64,000 bases of DNA from CALDTK01 sp965213735 (GTDB lineage: Bacteria > Bacteroidota > Bacteroidia > Chitinophagales > Saprospiraceae): positions 1,798,001 to 1,862,000 of the forward strand of contig CBDCAB010000006.1 of assembly GCA_965213735.1 (NCBI GenBank). Direction: 5' to 3'. The notes beneath the pieces are model-generated. The model was given only the letters and a program-made list of their open reading frames with translations. It was not told where the DNA came from and did not search any database. Of the stretch, positions 7,988 through 16,885 are shown piece by piece (position 1 is the first letter of the stretch; every line of letters starts with the position of its first letter). The position numbers and the translations under genes are program-made.

Positions 7988-9234
7988 CCTACCCTTTTAG
8001 AAAGCTAGGTTCATTCGGCAATTCGCGTTCAGGCGCAACGCCAAGCCGGGCCAAGCATGAAGAGTACTTCGTTGGCGGTACGACGCCTTGGGTGAAGACT
8101 CTTGACCTCAACAACAGTTATGTTAAAACTACTGATGAATGCATAACCGACGATGCGATCCGCGAGTCAAGCGTGGTCGTACATCCGCCAGGGACAATAC
8201 TTGTGGCGATGTATGGCGGCTTCAACCAGATAGGTAGAACCGGGCTCCTAAAAATCGAAGCATCCACTAATCAAGCCATTTCAGCTGTCCGCCTAGATCT
8301 TACCGTTGCTGATAGTTATTTCGTTTTAGAAGCACTAAATCACTATCGCTACCTTTGGAAACGCTACGCCGCATCAAGTAGAAAGGATCCGAACATCACT
8401 CGAGATGATGTTGATGCATTCAAAATCCCCCTCCCACCACTCCCCACCCAACGCCGAATCGCCGCCATCCTCCAAACTTGGGACCGTGCCATTGCCCTCG
8501 CCGAACAACAACTTCAACTCCTCCAAAACCGCAAACGCGGACTCATGCAGCTCCTGCTCACAGGCGAAAAGCGATTGCTGGGGTTCGATGGGGAGTGGGA
8601 GGCGGTGAGGCTAGGGGACCTCTATACTACCTACTCAGGCTTAAGTGGTGTCACCAAAGAGGATTTTGGAGCTGGTGAGCCGTACGTATCTTACATGAAC
8701 GTCTTTAACGGGGTAGCTGATTTAAGTAAGTACGATGATCTAGTTGACTTGCCGCCCAACTGTAAGCAGGCCTCTGTGGCGAAAGGAGATTTGCTTATGA
8801 CTATTTCCTCGGAAACGCCTGAGGAAGCAGGCATGACCGCAGCAATACTATTGGAGCCTAGTCGAAAGACTTACCTCAACAGCTTTTGCTTCGGTCTGCG
8901 GCCGGTAGAAGAGGACATATCTGTTAATTTTATGAGTTACTTCACCAGGTCTAGCTCTTTCAGGCGAAGCGTAGTGCGGACAGCACAAGGATCGACGAGA
9001 TTTAATTTGTCGAAGCGGACAATCCTGGACATCCGAATTAAGGTGCCAGAAGCAAATGAGCAAGTTGCCATCTATAAAGTGCTCGATGAAGCTTCCGTCA
9101 CTATCACCCTACAAAAGGACAAGATTGAGCGGCTTCGCGCTCAAAAAAAAGGCCTCATGCAGCGCCTCCTCGACGATCAACTGCCTCTCGGGGAGGAGTT
9201 TGATAAATACGTTGAGTCCGAAGTACCCAGATAG
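7984..9234 (+). CDS. hsdS: Type I restriction-modification specificity subunit HsdS
   Basis: A 416-residue protein with the full two-half HsdS layout. The first target-recognition domain (~1-150) ends in FKIPLPPLPTQRRIAAIL. It is followed by a conserved helical spacer ending NRKRGLMQLLLTGEKRL. The second recognition domain (~205-365) is followed by a second spacer ending QKKGLMQRLLDDQLPL. Each recognition domain reads one half of a bipartite DNA site; the spacers contact HsdM. It starts on ATGA overlapping the second SIR2 gene, so the defence genes upstream are in the same operon as the specificity subunit rather than beside it. It looks complete and intact. Confidence 0.93.
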   Translation: MTYPFRKLGSFGNSRSGATPSRAKHEEYFVGGTTPWVKTLDLNNSYVKTTDECITDDAIRESSVVVHPPGTILVAMYGGFNQIGRTGLLKIEASTNQAISAVRLDLTVADSYFVLEALNHYRYLWKRYAASSRKDPNITRDDVDAFKIPLPPLPTQRRIAAILQTWDRAIALAEQQLQLLQNRKRGLMQLLLTGEKRLLGFDGEWEAVRLGDLYTTYSGLSGVTKEDFGAGEPYVSYMNVFNGVADLSKYDDLVDLPPNCKQASVAKGDLLMTISSETPEEAGMTAAILLEPSRKTYLNSFCFGLRPVEEDISVNFMSYFTRSSSFRRSVVRTAQGSTRFNLSKRTILDIRIKVPEANEQVAIYKVLDEASVTITLQKDKIERLRAQKKGLMQRLLDDQLPLGEEFDKYVESEVPR

Positions 9235-9245
9235 CACACTCGCAC

Positions 9246-10592
9246 ATGCCTACCAATCCCTACCTTTCGACTGTGAGCAAAGATGATGCAATGGCCTCTG
9301 AGGCGATACAGCAGGACGCTGCGACTGAGATTGTCAAACTTTTTCCTTTGCGTGTACGTCGGATTGAGCTGAAGGACTTCCGCCAATTTGATGACTTCGC
9401 AATTAACTTCCCTATAGAAGGTCCTACGGTTTTAATTGGGGTGAATGGAGCCGGAAAGTCCACCATTCTCGATGCGGTTTCAATCGGTCTCAGCTGGTTA
9501 GCCAAGCGCTTAGAGTCTCCTAGCGCGCGTGGCCGCTATCCTGTTGTGGAAGACGTAAAAAATAGCAAAACGCAAGCCTTTGTCAGCATTGAAGCCTCCT
9601 TCGGGCAACACTCTGCAAGGTGGCGACTGTCCAAATCAATGAAAGGCTTTACCCTGGATTACGTGACCGACGTAGATTCTTTAAATCGCATCGCACGTCC
9701 TTGGCGGACCGCAAACAGCGATAGGGCCTCGATCTCTGCTTTACCTTTGCTTTGCCACTATGGTGTAGGCAGATCTGTGGTGGATATCCCAAAACGCGTA
9801 GGGGCCTTAAAGAACGGTAGTCGATTTGAGATCTATAGAGATTCCTTGAATGGATTAAAACTCGATTTTCGCAGTTTCTTTAGGTGGTTTAGAGATAGAG
9901 AAGATATTGAGAATGAGTTCGCACGTCGTCACATCGAATACCACACAGATCCACAATTAGACATGGTCCGACAAGCCATTTCTTCGGTGGTTCCGGGATT
10001 TTCTGAGCCATACATTGTGCGCGTCGGGAATAAAATGATGATTAAGGACAGTTCGGGTGCAGAGGTTGCCATCAATCAGATGTCCGATGGTGAACGCACC
10101 TTGTTTACGCTGGTAGCTGATCTGGCCCGTCGCGCTGCTATCTCTTTGGAAGACAGTGAATTAGATATAAAATTAGAGAATGCTTTCGGCGTAGTTATCA
10201 TTGATGAAATAGAACTCCACCTTCACCCAGACTGGCAACTGAAAATTGTGCAGCGGCTACAAGATGCCTTTCCAGGTATTCAGTTTATATGTTCTACCCA
10301 CTCACCCACGGTGCTGTCTAACGTTCCAGATTCCAATTCCTTTGCCTTGAATGGTCGGAAGGTAACCTCTCCTAGAACCTATGGTCGCACCGCAAATGCG
10401 CTGCTTGTACAGGCTTTTGGTACAGAGGTCAGTAATACGAGTATCGCAGAGAAGATTGATGAGCTGTACGCGCACATCGCCGCACATCGTATTACTGAAG
10501 CGAAAGCTCTACTAAACGAATTGAAAGAAAAGGTTTCAGAAGACGAGCGTTTGGTAGAAGCAGAAATGGCCCTTTGGATACCTGAGTCGTGA
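9246..10592 (+). CDS. ptuA: Septu-type ATPase PtuA
   Basis: A 448-residue ABC/RecF-like ATPase. The Walker A loop GVNGAGKST is at ~64-72 after an IELKDFRQF strand. The signature-like SDGERTLFTLVADLARRA is at ~280. Walker B VVIIDEIELHLHP is at ~317-329, followed by the D-loop/His region CSTHSPTVLS. The N-terminal beta segment before the P-loop and the Asp/Glu-rich C-terminus match PtuA, the ATPase of Septu. PtuA assembles as a sensor/scaffold that recruits PtuB. The gene begins 11 bp after hsdS and overlaps ptuB by GTGA. It could also be described as a retron-Ec78-type ATPase, but no reverse transcriptase or retron RNA was found nearby. Confidence 0.8.
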   Translation: MPTNPYLSTVSKDDAMASEAIQQDAATEIVKLFPLRVRRIELKDFRQFDDFAINFPIEGPTVLIGVNGAGKSTILDAVSIGLSWLAKRLESPSARGRYPVVEDVKNSKTQAFVSIEASFGQHSARWRLSKSMKGFTLDYVTDVDSLNRIARPWRTANSDRASISALPLLCHYGVGRSVVDIPKRVGALKNGSRFEIYRDSLNGLKLDFRSFFRWFRDREDIENEFARRHIEYHTDPQLDMVRQAISSVVPGFSEPYIVRVGNKMMIKDSSGAEVAINQMSDGERTLFTLVADLARRAAISLEDSELDIKLENAFGVVIIDEIELHLHPDWQLKIVQRLQDAFPGIQFICSTHSPTVLSNVPDSNSFALNGRKVTSPRTYGRTANALLVQAFGTEVSNTSIAEKIDELYAHIAAHRITEAKALLNELKEKVSEDERLVEAEMALWIPES

Positions 10593-11335
10593 AGCATATT
10601 ATTAAGGCAGACCGATCGAAAGCACTTGATGCTTGGAGAGTTAAAGAATCAGAGAACCCAGTCTACAAAGACAGGCCTCTTGCGTATAGCGACCTGCGGA
10701 ATCCAACAAAAGATAACTTAAAGCTAGAATTGATAGCCGAGCAGTACCGGCTTTGTGCCTACTGCTGTCAGCGTATTAGTTTGTCAACATCTCACATCGA
10801 ACACTTGCGGCCACGAAGCCTCGATCCTAACAATCAGAATGGGACTCAACTAGACTTCCAGAACCTCGTCCTCAGTTGTCCAGGTGATCGTGAGGACGAT
10901 GGTGCTCGTGTACAAGTCTTGCCGCCGCGGACACAACTACACTGTGGACACGCAAAAAAGAACTGGTATGATGAGCAAACTTTCGTCTCGCCTCTGCACA
11001 CAGACGTGGAGGATCGCTTTCAGGTTTTTCCTTCCGGAACATTGAGCTCTTGGAAACCCTCTCCAATCCCCGATGAGGACCCAGCTACTACTACCATTCA
11101 CCGGCTAAATCTAAACTGTGCTCTCCTCATAAGACAACGTAAGGAAGTCTTCTACCGAACTCTAACAACAATTATACAGGGCTTAGTACAGCCAAGTAGA
11201 GCCCAAATACTAGATAGGATTAAGCAGCTTGAAGAGAGATTCGGACGACCAAACGGCGAAGGCAGCTTAGCCTCGTTTCAGTTTGTGATCCTAGCCGCTC
11301 TACGCTTTAAACATGATCAAATTATGCGTGCATGA
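10589..11335 (+). CDS. ptuB: Septu HNH nuclease PtuB
   Basis: A 248-residue protein starting with GTG inside the ptuA stop. It carries a zinc-binding HNH arrangement: CAYC at ~60-63, SHIEHLRPRS at ~70-79 with the catalytic His, NLVLSC at ~94-99, and CGHAKKN at ~121-127. This order is that of the TIGR02646-type PtuB nucleases of Septu, which cleave nucleic acid when activated through PtuA. The usual short N-terminal segment and a helical C-terminal half are present. Nothing is missing, so the Septu pair appears complete inside the type I locus. Confidence 0.82.
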   Translation: MKHIIKADRSKALDAWRVKESENPVYKDRPLAYSDLRNPTKDNLKLELIAEQYRLCAYCCQRISLSTSHIEHLRPRSLDPNNQNGTQLDFQNLVLSCPGDREDDGARVQVLPPRTQLHCGHAKKNWYDEQTFVSPLHTDVEDRFQVFPSGTLSSWKPSPIPDEDPATTTIHRLNLNCALLIRQRKEVFYRTLTTIIQGLVQPSRAQILDRIKQLEERFGRPNGEGSLASFQFVILAALRFKHDQIMRA

Positions 11336-11413
11336 GCCTTTTTGTAATCACCACGCGATATAGATGGACGTAACTTCATCCATAACATACCACTATTGAC
11401 AAATACTTCAATA

Positions 11414-14400
11414 ATGCCACGCCTCACCGAAGATCTATCCTCCCAACTGCCAGCCCTCCAGGTGCTCGTCAACCTGGGCTACACCTACGTGCCGCCGGCC
11501 GAGGCGCTAACGTGGCGAGGGGGCAGTACAGCAGAAGTGCTCTTCCCGGTGTTACTCGGTGCTCAACTGCGGAAGCTCAATCCCATCACCCACCTCGGCA
11601 AGCCATACCCCATAAGTGATGCTGGCATCGATGCAGCTATCCGCCGCTTGCGTGACGTTTCTATCGCCGAAGGCCTGCACGTCGCCAATCGGACTGCACA
11701 CGAGCTGCTCACCCTCGGCCACACCCACGATGACCTCTACAACGGCAAGCGCGCCAGCAAAACACTGCGCTACGTCGACTGGACTACACCGACCAACAAC
11801 ATCTTCCACGTCACCGAAGAACTCAGTGTGCAGCGTGACGGGCGCTCCGATCACTACCGGCCCGATCTCGTATTATATGTCAACGGTATTCCCTTCGGCG
11901 TCATCGAGTGCAAGTCGGCCAGCATTCGTGGACCTATATCCGAGGCCATCTCCCAACACCTACGCAACCAGAAGCTCGGTGGCATTCGCAAATTGTACAA
12001 GCTCGTGCAGCTCACGGGTGCACTCGCTGTTTCAGAAGCGAGCTATGCGACCGTCGGGACGACTGAAGAATTCTGGTCGGTGTGGCGCGAACGATTTTAT
12101 GCGCCCGATGGCTTCTCCAAAGACGGATGTGAGATAGAGCTCGAACGAGCTGAAACAGAGCACCGCGATGCCAAGCGCGCGGCGCAACTTAGTCCGCTCT
12201 CGCCAGCTGTACAGCGCCGCATTGTGGAGGCCACGGACAAACCTATCGAGCAGGCTGCCCGCCAACAGGTTTTGGCGAAAGCTGAATATGTGTCAGGCAC
12301 CCTACCGCCGATGAACACACTCAACGAGATCGGCTCGCTATCCATGACCACTTCAGATGTGGGTGTAGCGTACGCCCCCGAACCCAGCGAACAGACCTCG
12401 CTGCTGTACGACGTTTTCAGGCCTGCACGGCTCCTCCAACTTGCGAGCGACTTTTCGCTCTTCGACGGGGGCATACGAAAAGTAGCCCGCTACCAACAGT
12501 ACTTTGCAGTGCAACGCGCGCTGACCCGAGCCATGCCGCTCACATCCACCGGGCAGCGCGAAGGAGGAATCGTGTGGCATACCCAAGGCTCCGGCAAAAG
12601 CCTCACCATGGTGATGCTGGCCCGCGCCATCTTTCGCCACGCTGCCATGGACGGGCGCGAGCCGCAAGTCGTCATCGTTACCGATCGTGTCGACCTCGAC
12701 GAGCAAATCCACGGCACGTTTCTCAACTGCGGTATTCAGCGCGTCACACGTGCGGCTACCGGCACCGAGTTGCACCGCCTACTCGCCGACGGTAAGCGTA
12801 AGGTGGTCACCACGATCATCAACAAGTTCGATACCGCCATCCGTTCGCTGGGGCGGCAGGCGCCTATATTATCGCCCGACATATTCCTGCTTATCGACGA
12901 GGCCCACCGCACACAGTACGGGAGTTTTGGCGCAAGCCTCGAACTCACCCTCCCCAATGCTTGTGCCATAGCGTTTACGGGTACACCCATCAGTAAAAAG
13001 GACCGCGACACCAGCGATCGCTTTGGCAAGTACATCGATAAGTACCGCATCAACCAAGCTGTGGAAGATGGAGCAGTGCTCAAGCTCCTCTACGAAAACC
13101 GCATGCCCGTGCTTGACGTGCAGCGCGACGCTATTGACGCCAAAGCCGAGCGCCTGGCCGACGATTATGGCCTCGACGCTACCCAGCGCTCCGAGCGTGA
13201 AGAGCATCACGCCCGTATGGAGAAGCTGCTCACCACCGAGCAACGGCTACGACAGGTGATGGAAGACATTGTGCGCCACTACACCAGCGAGCTGCAGCCC
13301 AACGTAGTGACTGTCGGCGGGGAGGCGCGGCCTTCCAAAGCACAGTTCGTCACGCGAGACAAGCACACTGCTGTACGCTACTATTATCTCTTTAAAGAGA
13401 CCGGCAAAATCAGCGTCGAACTCGTCATTAGTCCGCCCGATACGCGGGCAGGCCACGACGACATCTCTACGGCAGCCGACGACCTCGTGCTTAAGTTTTG
13501 GGCCGAGATGATAGACCGCTACGGCACGGCAGAAAAGTACCAGCGTGAGGTAGTCAACAACTTCAAACGCCACGGTCCGCCCGAACTCATCATCGTGGTC
13601 AGCAAGTTGCTCACGGGCTTTGATGCGCCGTACAACACCGTGCTCTACGTTGACAAGAATCTCCGGGAGGAGAACTTACTACAGGCCATCGCGCGGGTCA
13701 ATCGCCGGGCCGAGGGCAAGGACTTCGGCTACGTCATCGACTACCGCGGGATGCTACCCGAGTTGCAGGAGGCCCTGGCCAGCCAGCAGGACGACGAGGA
13801 GGACGCCGACGACGTGCGCGCCGCCGTCACCGACAGCACCGAAGAGCTCGTGAAGCTGCCCGAGGTCCACGCCCGTGTGATGTCGTACTTCCCGGGGCTC
13901 ACCGGTGCGCGCCGCCCCGATGTAGATCACTGGACGAGTTACCTCCGCGATGACGATAAGCGCGACGAGTTCTACGCCGATCTTGGTGCTTTTCTACGGC
14001 TTATGAAAGTGGCCGATGCTACCGCGGCCTGGCGACGCGATACGCCACAGGCTACCATTGATGGCTATCAGAGCGATCGGCATTGGCTACGGAAGATTAA
14101 GGCAGCAGCCGGCAATCGCTTTAGCGAAACCATAGACTTCGCCCGCTACGACGCGCAGCTCACCCGGATTTTGCACGAGCACGTCACCAGCTACAAGGTG
14201 GAGCGACTTGGCGAGCCCGTAGACATCTTCGACGTGGCGGCCTTTGAGCAGCAACTCGAAGCGGCTACGAGTGATGAGGCCCGGGCCGACATTATTCAGA
14301 GTCGTACTTCACGCCACTTACGTGAAAACATGCGGCGCAATCCAGCGCAGTACCGCAAGTTCTCGCAGCTGCTCGAGGAGGCGCTCGAGGAATACCGGCG

Positions 14401-14815
14401 TACGCGCGATGCAGCAGAATACCTGCGACGCGTCACGCAGATCAAGGACCAAGTGATGTCAGGTGGCGACTCCGAGGGCACGCCAGATGCGATTCGGGGC
14501 AACGAGCCCGCGGTAGCAATCTATGCTAGCCTAGGGGCAACGCTCGGCGACCGTGTGAGTGAGGGCGGCAAGGCGCAGTTTCCTCAGCTTTCGCTAAAAC
14601 TCGTAGAACGTATACGGGATGCTGTAGTAGAGGAGGGCAAAGAGCGCATCGATTGGCAGCGAAACGATGGCGTAACCAACACCCTCAAACTCGCCATTAC
14701 CGACGAGCTCTACGATGCAGACATTTATGGTGATGCCGGCACCCCAGGCTATGACTTACTCCGACAATTGGCTGCCGACCTACTTGAACTAGCCAAGCAG
14801 CGCACATGGTCGTAA
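11414..14815 (+). CDS. hsdR: Type I restriction endonuclease subunit HsdR
   Basis: About 1133 residues from ATG 11414; a TTG at 11396 would add six residues. The N-terminal PD-(D/E)xK nuclease is visible as RPDLVLYVNG-PFGVIECKS at ~150-170. The superfamily-2 motor has Walker A TQGSGKSLTM at ~390, the DEAH box LLIDEAHRTQYG at ~495, AFTGTPI at ~520 and LLTGFDAPYNTVLYVDK at ~735. The C-terminal helical domain contacts HsdM. HsdR translocates DNA from unmethylated sites and cuts it. It is separated from ptuB by ~78 bp and followed by a 10-bp overlap with the metallopeptidase gene. It carries one exact and two variant copies of the iterated 14-mer. Confidence 0.95.
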   Translation: MPRLTEDLSSQLPALQVLVNLGYTYVPPAEALTWRGGSTAEVLFPVLLGAQLRKLNPITHLGKPYPISDAGIDAAIRRLRDVSIAEGLHVANRTAHELLTLGHTHDDLYNGKRASKTLRYVDWTTPTNNIFHVTEELSVQRDGRSDHYRPDLVLYVNGIPFGVIECKSASIRGPISEAISQHLRNQKLGGIRKLYKLVQLTGALAVSEASYATVGTTEEFWSVWRERFYAPDGFSKDGCEIELERAETEHRDAKRAAQLSPLSPAVQRRIVEATDKPIEQAARQQVLAKAEYVSGTLPPMNTLNEIGSLSMTTSDVGVAYAPEPSEQTSLLYDVFRPARLLQLASDFSLFDGGIRKVARYQQYFAVQRALTRAMPLTSTGQREGGIVWHTQGSGKSLTMVMLARAIFRHAAMDGREPQVVIVTDRVDLDEQIHGTFLNCGIQRVTRAATGTELHRLLADGKRKVVTTIINKFDTAIRSLGRQAPILSPDIFLLIDEAHRTQYGSFGASLELTLPNACAIAFTGTPISKKDRDTSDRFGKYIDKYRINQAVEDGAVLKLLYENRMPVLDVQRDAIDAKAERLADDYGLDATQRSEREEHHARMEKLLTTEQRLRQVMEDIVRHYTSELQPNVVTVGGEARPSKAQFVTRDKHTAVRYYYLFKETGKISVELVISPPDTRAGHDDISTAADDLVLKFWAEMIDRYGTAEKYQREVVNNFKRHGPPELIIVVSKLLTGFDAPYNTVLYVDKNLREENLLQAIARVNRRAEGKDFGYVIDYRGMLPELQEALASQQDDEEDADDVRAAVTDSTEELVKLPEVHARVMSYFPGLTGARRPDVDHWTSYLRDDDKRDEFYADLGAFLRLMKVADATAAWRRDTPQATIDGYQSDRHWLRKIKAAAGNRFSETIDFARYDAQLTRILHEHVTSYKVERLGEPVDIFDVAAFEQQLEAATSDEARADIIQSRTSRHLRENMRRNPAQYRKFSQLLEEALEEYRRTRDAAEYLRRVTQIKDQVMSGGDSEGTPDAIRGNEPAVAIYASLGATLGDRVSEGGKAQFPQLSLKLVERIRDAVVEEGKERIDWQRNDGVTNTLKLAITDELYDADIYGDAGTPGYDLLRQLAADLLELAKQRTWS
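12269..12282 (-). repeat. Iterated 14-mer, exact copy (minus strand)
   Basis: GTTTTGGCGAAAGC on the plus strand within hsdR, read as V-L-A-K-A. Confidence 0.85.
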
Positions 14816-15531
14816 GTGAAAAGTCGGCAGTGTTTGAGCAGCGGTACGGCAAAACTGTGCTGCGCTACACCATTCTCCGAAGCGAACGGGAGAGTTTGCG
14901 CATCAGTGTGCACCCCGATCGTAGCATAGAGGCACATGCCCCGCTGTGGGCAAGCGATGAGGAGGTGGCGCGCCGAGTACGGAGGCGGGCGGCTTGGATC
15001 AAACGACAACTTGACTTCTTCTTATCGTTTGAGCCACGCCACGAACTCAAGGAGTACGTACCCGGCGAGACGCATCGCTATTTGGGACGGCGGTATCGCA
15101 TACGGTGGGTACCTGATCAACACCAGGTGAAGCCTACCTGCCGTCTGCGCGGTGCTCACTTCGAGGTCGTAGCTAAGGCTCGTGCGGGCATTCAGCCAGC
15201 CATAGAGACGTGGTTTGCAGAGCGTGCGAAGGTAAAGCTGCCTGAACTCGCTGCACCCTGGCTAGCGCTGTTCGAAGACCTACATCGCGTGCAGCCCAAG
15301 CAGCTCATCGTCCGACCGCTTACCGTTCGTTGGGGCAGTTGTACCCCGAGTGGACGCGTGACGCTCAACCGCGCACTCATCCATCACAGACGTGCGAGCA
15401 TCGAGTACGTCATCGTCCACGAGCTTTGTCACTTAGTGGAACCCAACCACACGAAGGCATTCTGGAGCCTACTGACGAGAATGCTGCCGGATTGGGAACA
15501 GCGAAAGAATAAGCTAGAGCGCGGGAGGTGA
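14806..15531 (+). CDS. YgjP-like M48-type metallopeptidase downstream of hsdR
   Basis: A 241-residue DUF45/YgjP family protein. The zinc-binding HELCHLVEPNHTKAFW is at ~202-217, preceded by the family's RWGSCTPSGRVTLNRALIH segment. The N-terminal YTILRSERESLRISVHPDRSIEAHAP strand pattern is also standard. Proteins of this family regularly follow hsdR genes; a role in trimming or controlling the restriction complex has been supposed but is not shown by the sequence. It overlaps hsdR by 10 bp (ATG within the last codons), so it belongs to the same operon. It ends the intact part of the island. Confidence 0.85.
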   Translation: MVVSEKSAVFEQRYGKTVLRYTILRSERESLRISVHPDRSIEAHAPLWASDEEVARRVRRRAAWIKRQLDFFLSFEPRHELKEYVPGETHRYLGRRYRIRWVPDQHQVKPTCRLRGAHFEVVAKARAGIQPAIETWFAERAKVKLPELAAPWLALFEDLHRVQPKQLIVRPLTVRWGSCTPSGRVTLNRALIHHRRASIEYVIVHELCHLVEPNHTKAFWSLLTRMLPDWEQRKNKLERGR

Positions 15532-15532
15532 G

Positions 15533-15967
15533 GGTAGGGTAACGGACCGCGCCAACTTCCTACAAACAAACCGCGTCCTCGCCACAGAAGCCGGCGAGCA
15601 GGCGAGCTACACCATTTTCGATGGAGGTTTTCGCAACATCCAGCGTCAAAATGCAGCGCTCGAATTGACCTAAAGTAAGGCAGAATACAGGTCCCTGATC
15701 AGTGCGCTCGAATCCAGTCTATGACAAGCCTTTGCGCGGCGGACTGACTTGCTCGAGCAGCTAGGCAGCGAGCGGCGTACACTCCCCACTTTTAAGCGTG
15801 CTTTTGCAGAAACAGCCCGTGCGGCAGGGCTCGGACAGGCGAGTGGACTACAAGTACGTGAAGCGCAATTGCAACTGCTGGCTGCCCGTACGCGCATCGG
15901 GACCAAAGAGGTGGACGTGAAGGAGGCGGAGGTGACGTTGCTGATCTTAATAAGCGAATTGGCTTAG
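15533..15967 (+). pseudogene. TolC-type outer-membrane efflux protein remnant
   Basis: A single frame starting two bases after the metallopeptidase stop reads like the C-terminal half of an outer-membrane efflux protein: YTIFDGGFRNIQRQNAALEL, then KAEYRSLISALESSL, then RRTLPTFKRAFAETARAAGL, ending QLLAARTRIGTKEVDVKEAE. The FDGG-R segment and the long coiled helices are typical of TolC. The frame is broken by TAA at 15671-15673 and TGA at 15722-15724 and lacks the N-terminal half, so it cannot work. It marks the edge where the island replaced older chromosomal DNA. Confidence 0.7.
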
Positions 15968-15982
15968 TGCGGCAAGACTGTC

Positions 15983-16693
15983 CTACTCCTCCGGAAACAC
16001 ATCTCGCCCACGCATCGCAACGCCCTCCAGCACGCTCAATTCAATGCGCTCGCTATCCTCGGTACGCGGTGCAAGGCCGACTTAGGTACCTGCGTCGTTA
16101 AGCACATAGCGGTACACGGCACGATCAAGTGGATGGACAATACAGTACTCCCGCACACCGGCCTCTTCGTAGAGGGCAAACTTGTCATCGAGTTCGCGCT
16201 TGCTGTTGCCTACGAAGCAATGGGGAGGCCCCTCTTGCGGGAGGGGCCCCATTGGTAAGTCAACTATTTCGGCGATCCAATCTGGAGAACCGGTGCAGCC
16301 CTGCTTGGTCAGCTTGTCCGGGTCGCAGATGATACACAAGTCAGGCTGCACCACCGACTCGCCGCCGTTGGTACGGGTGAGTCGCACGTCGAAGGGGGCT
16401 GCATACAGATTGCAAGAGTTGTTGCTTAGCTGATTGGCCAATCCTACAGTCACTGCCATCGACACCGCCTGGTGATACCGGTTTGGTGCAGGGCTCATGC
16501 GCGCCACCCATCCGCGCAGCAGCTCCACACGCTCGCTGAATTTCCACGTGAGGTAATCGGCGTAGGTATACTGACGCGAAAGGTCTAGGTCTTTGAAGCG
16601 CGAGATGGCCATGGGCTCAAGATACGCCGTCAGAGGCTGCATAGCCTGTGCCAATCGCCCCACCTCACAACAACTGCAACCTCCGCCCCTCAC
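15983..16693 (-). pseudogene. Uma2 family (DUF820) nuclease gene with a nonsense codon and a palindromic insert
   Basis: The protein has the Uma2 fold signature: YTYADYLTWKFSERVELLRG, then PNRYHQAVSMAV, APFDVRLTR, VQPDLCIICD, PDWIAEI, and NSKRELDDKFALYEEAGVREYCIVHP. Two defects are visible. First, where the family has EI(L)SP-(G)NSKREL, about 16 extra residues (LPMGPLPQEGPPHC) are present, coded by a 37-bp palindrome at 16218-16254. Second, TAA at 16082-16084 interrupts the frame where the family has Tyr (ND-AG-x-Y-VGLAPR), and 32 further sensible codons (VGLAPRTEDSERIELSV) follow to the stop at 15983. Uma2 proteins are PD-(D/E)xK-like and highly multiplied in some bacteria; their role is not established. 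The start may lie downstream of 16693. Confidence 0.75.
16218..16254. repeat. Palindromic mini-insert inside the Uma2 gene
   Basis: CAATGGGG-AGG-CCCCTC and GAGGGGCCCCATTG are complementary except for a 3-base bulge, forming a hairpin with a 6-base loop. It sits exactly where the protein has residues not found in the family and keeps the frame open, resembling palindromic elements that insert in frame into genes. Confidence 0.6.
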
Positions 16694-16885
16694 TCACCGC
16701 CTGTAGCTTATTGCGCACCTGCAAGCATGAGCAGGCAGTGCCAGCTCAACGAGCTTGCAAACTACGACAAGCGCCCCCCGGCAGAGCCGACCAAACGGGC
16801 GCTTCATAAAATGGCGCGCCACTGCGCAAAGCTCAACACCTACCTGAATGAGCTCTACCACCTCGCTACCTTACCTTCCTCCAAC

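Noticed and set aside
9246..11335. Retron Ec78-type system
   Set aside because: The ATPase and HNH pair fits, but no reverse transcriptase or retron RNA region is found nearby; Septu is the simpler call.
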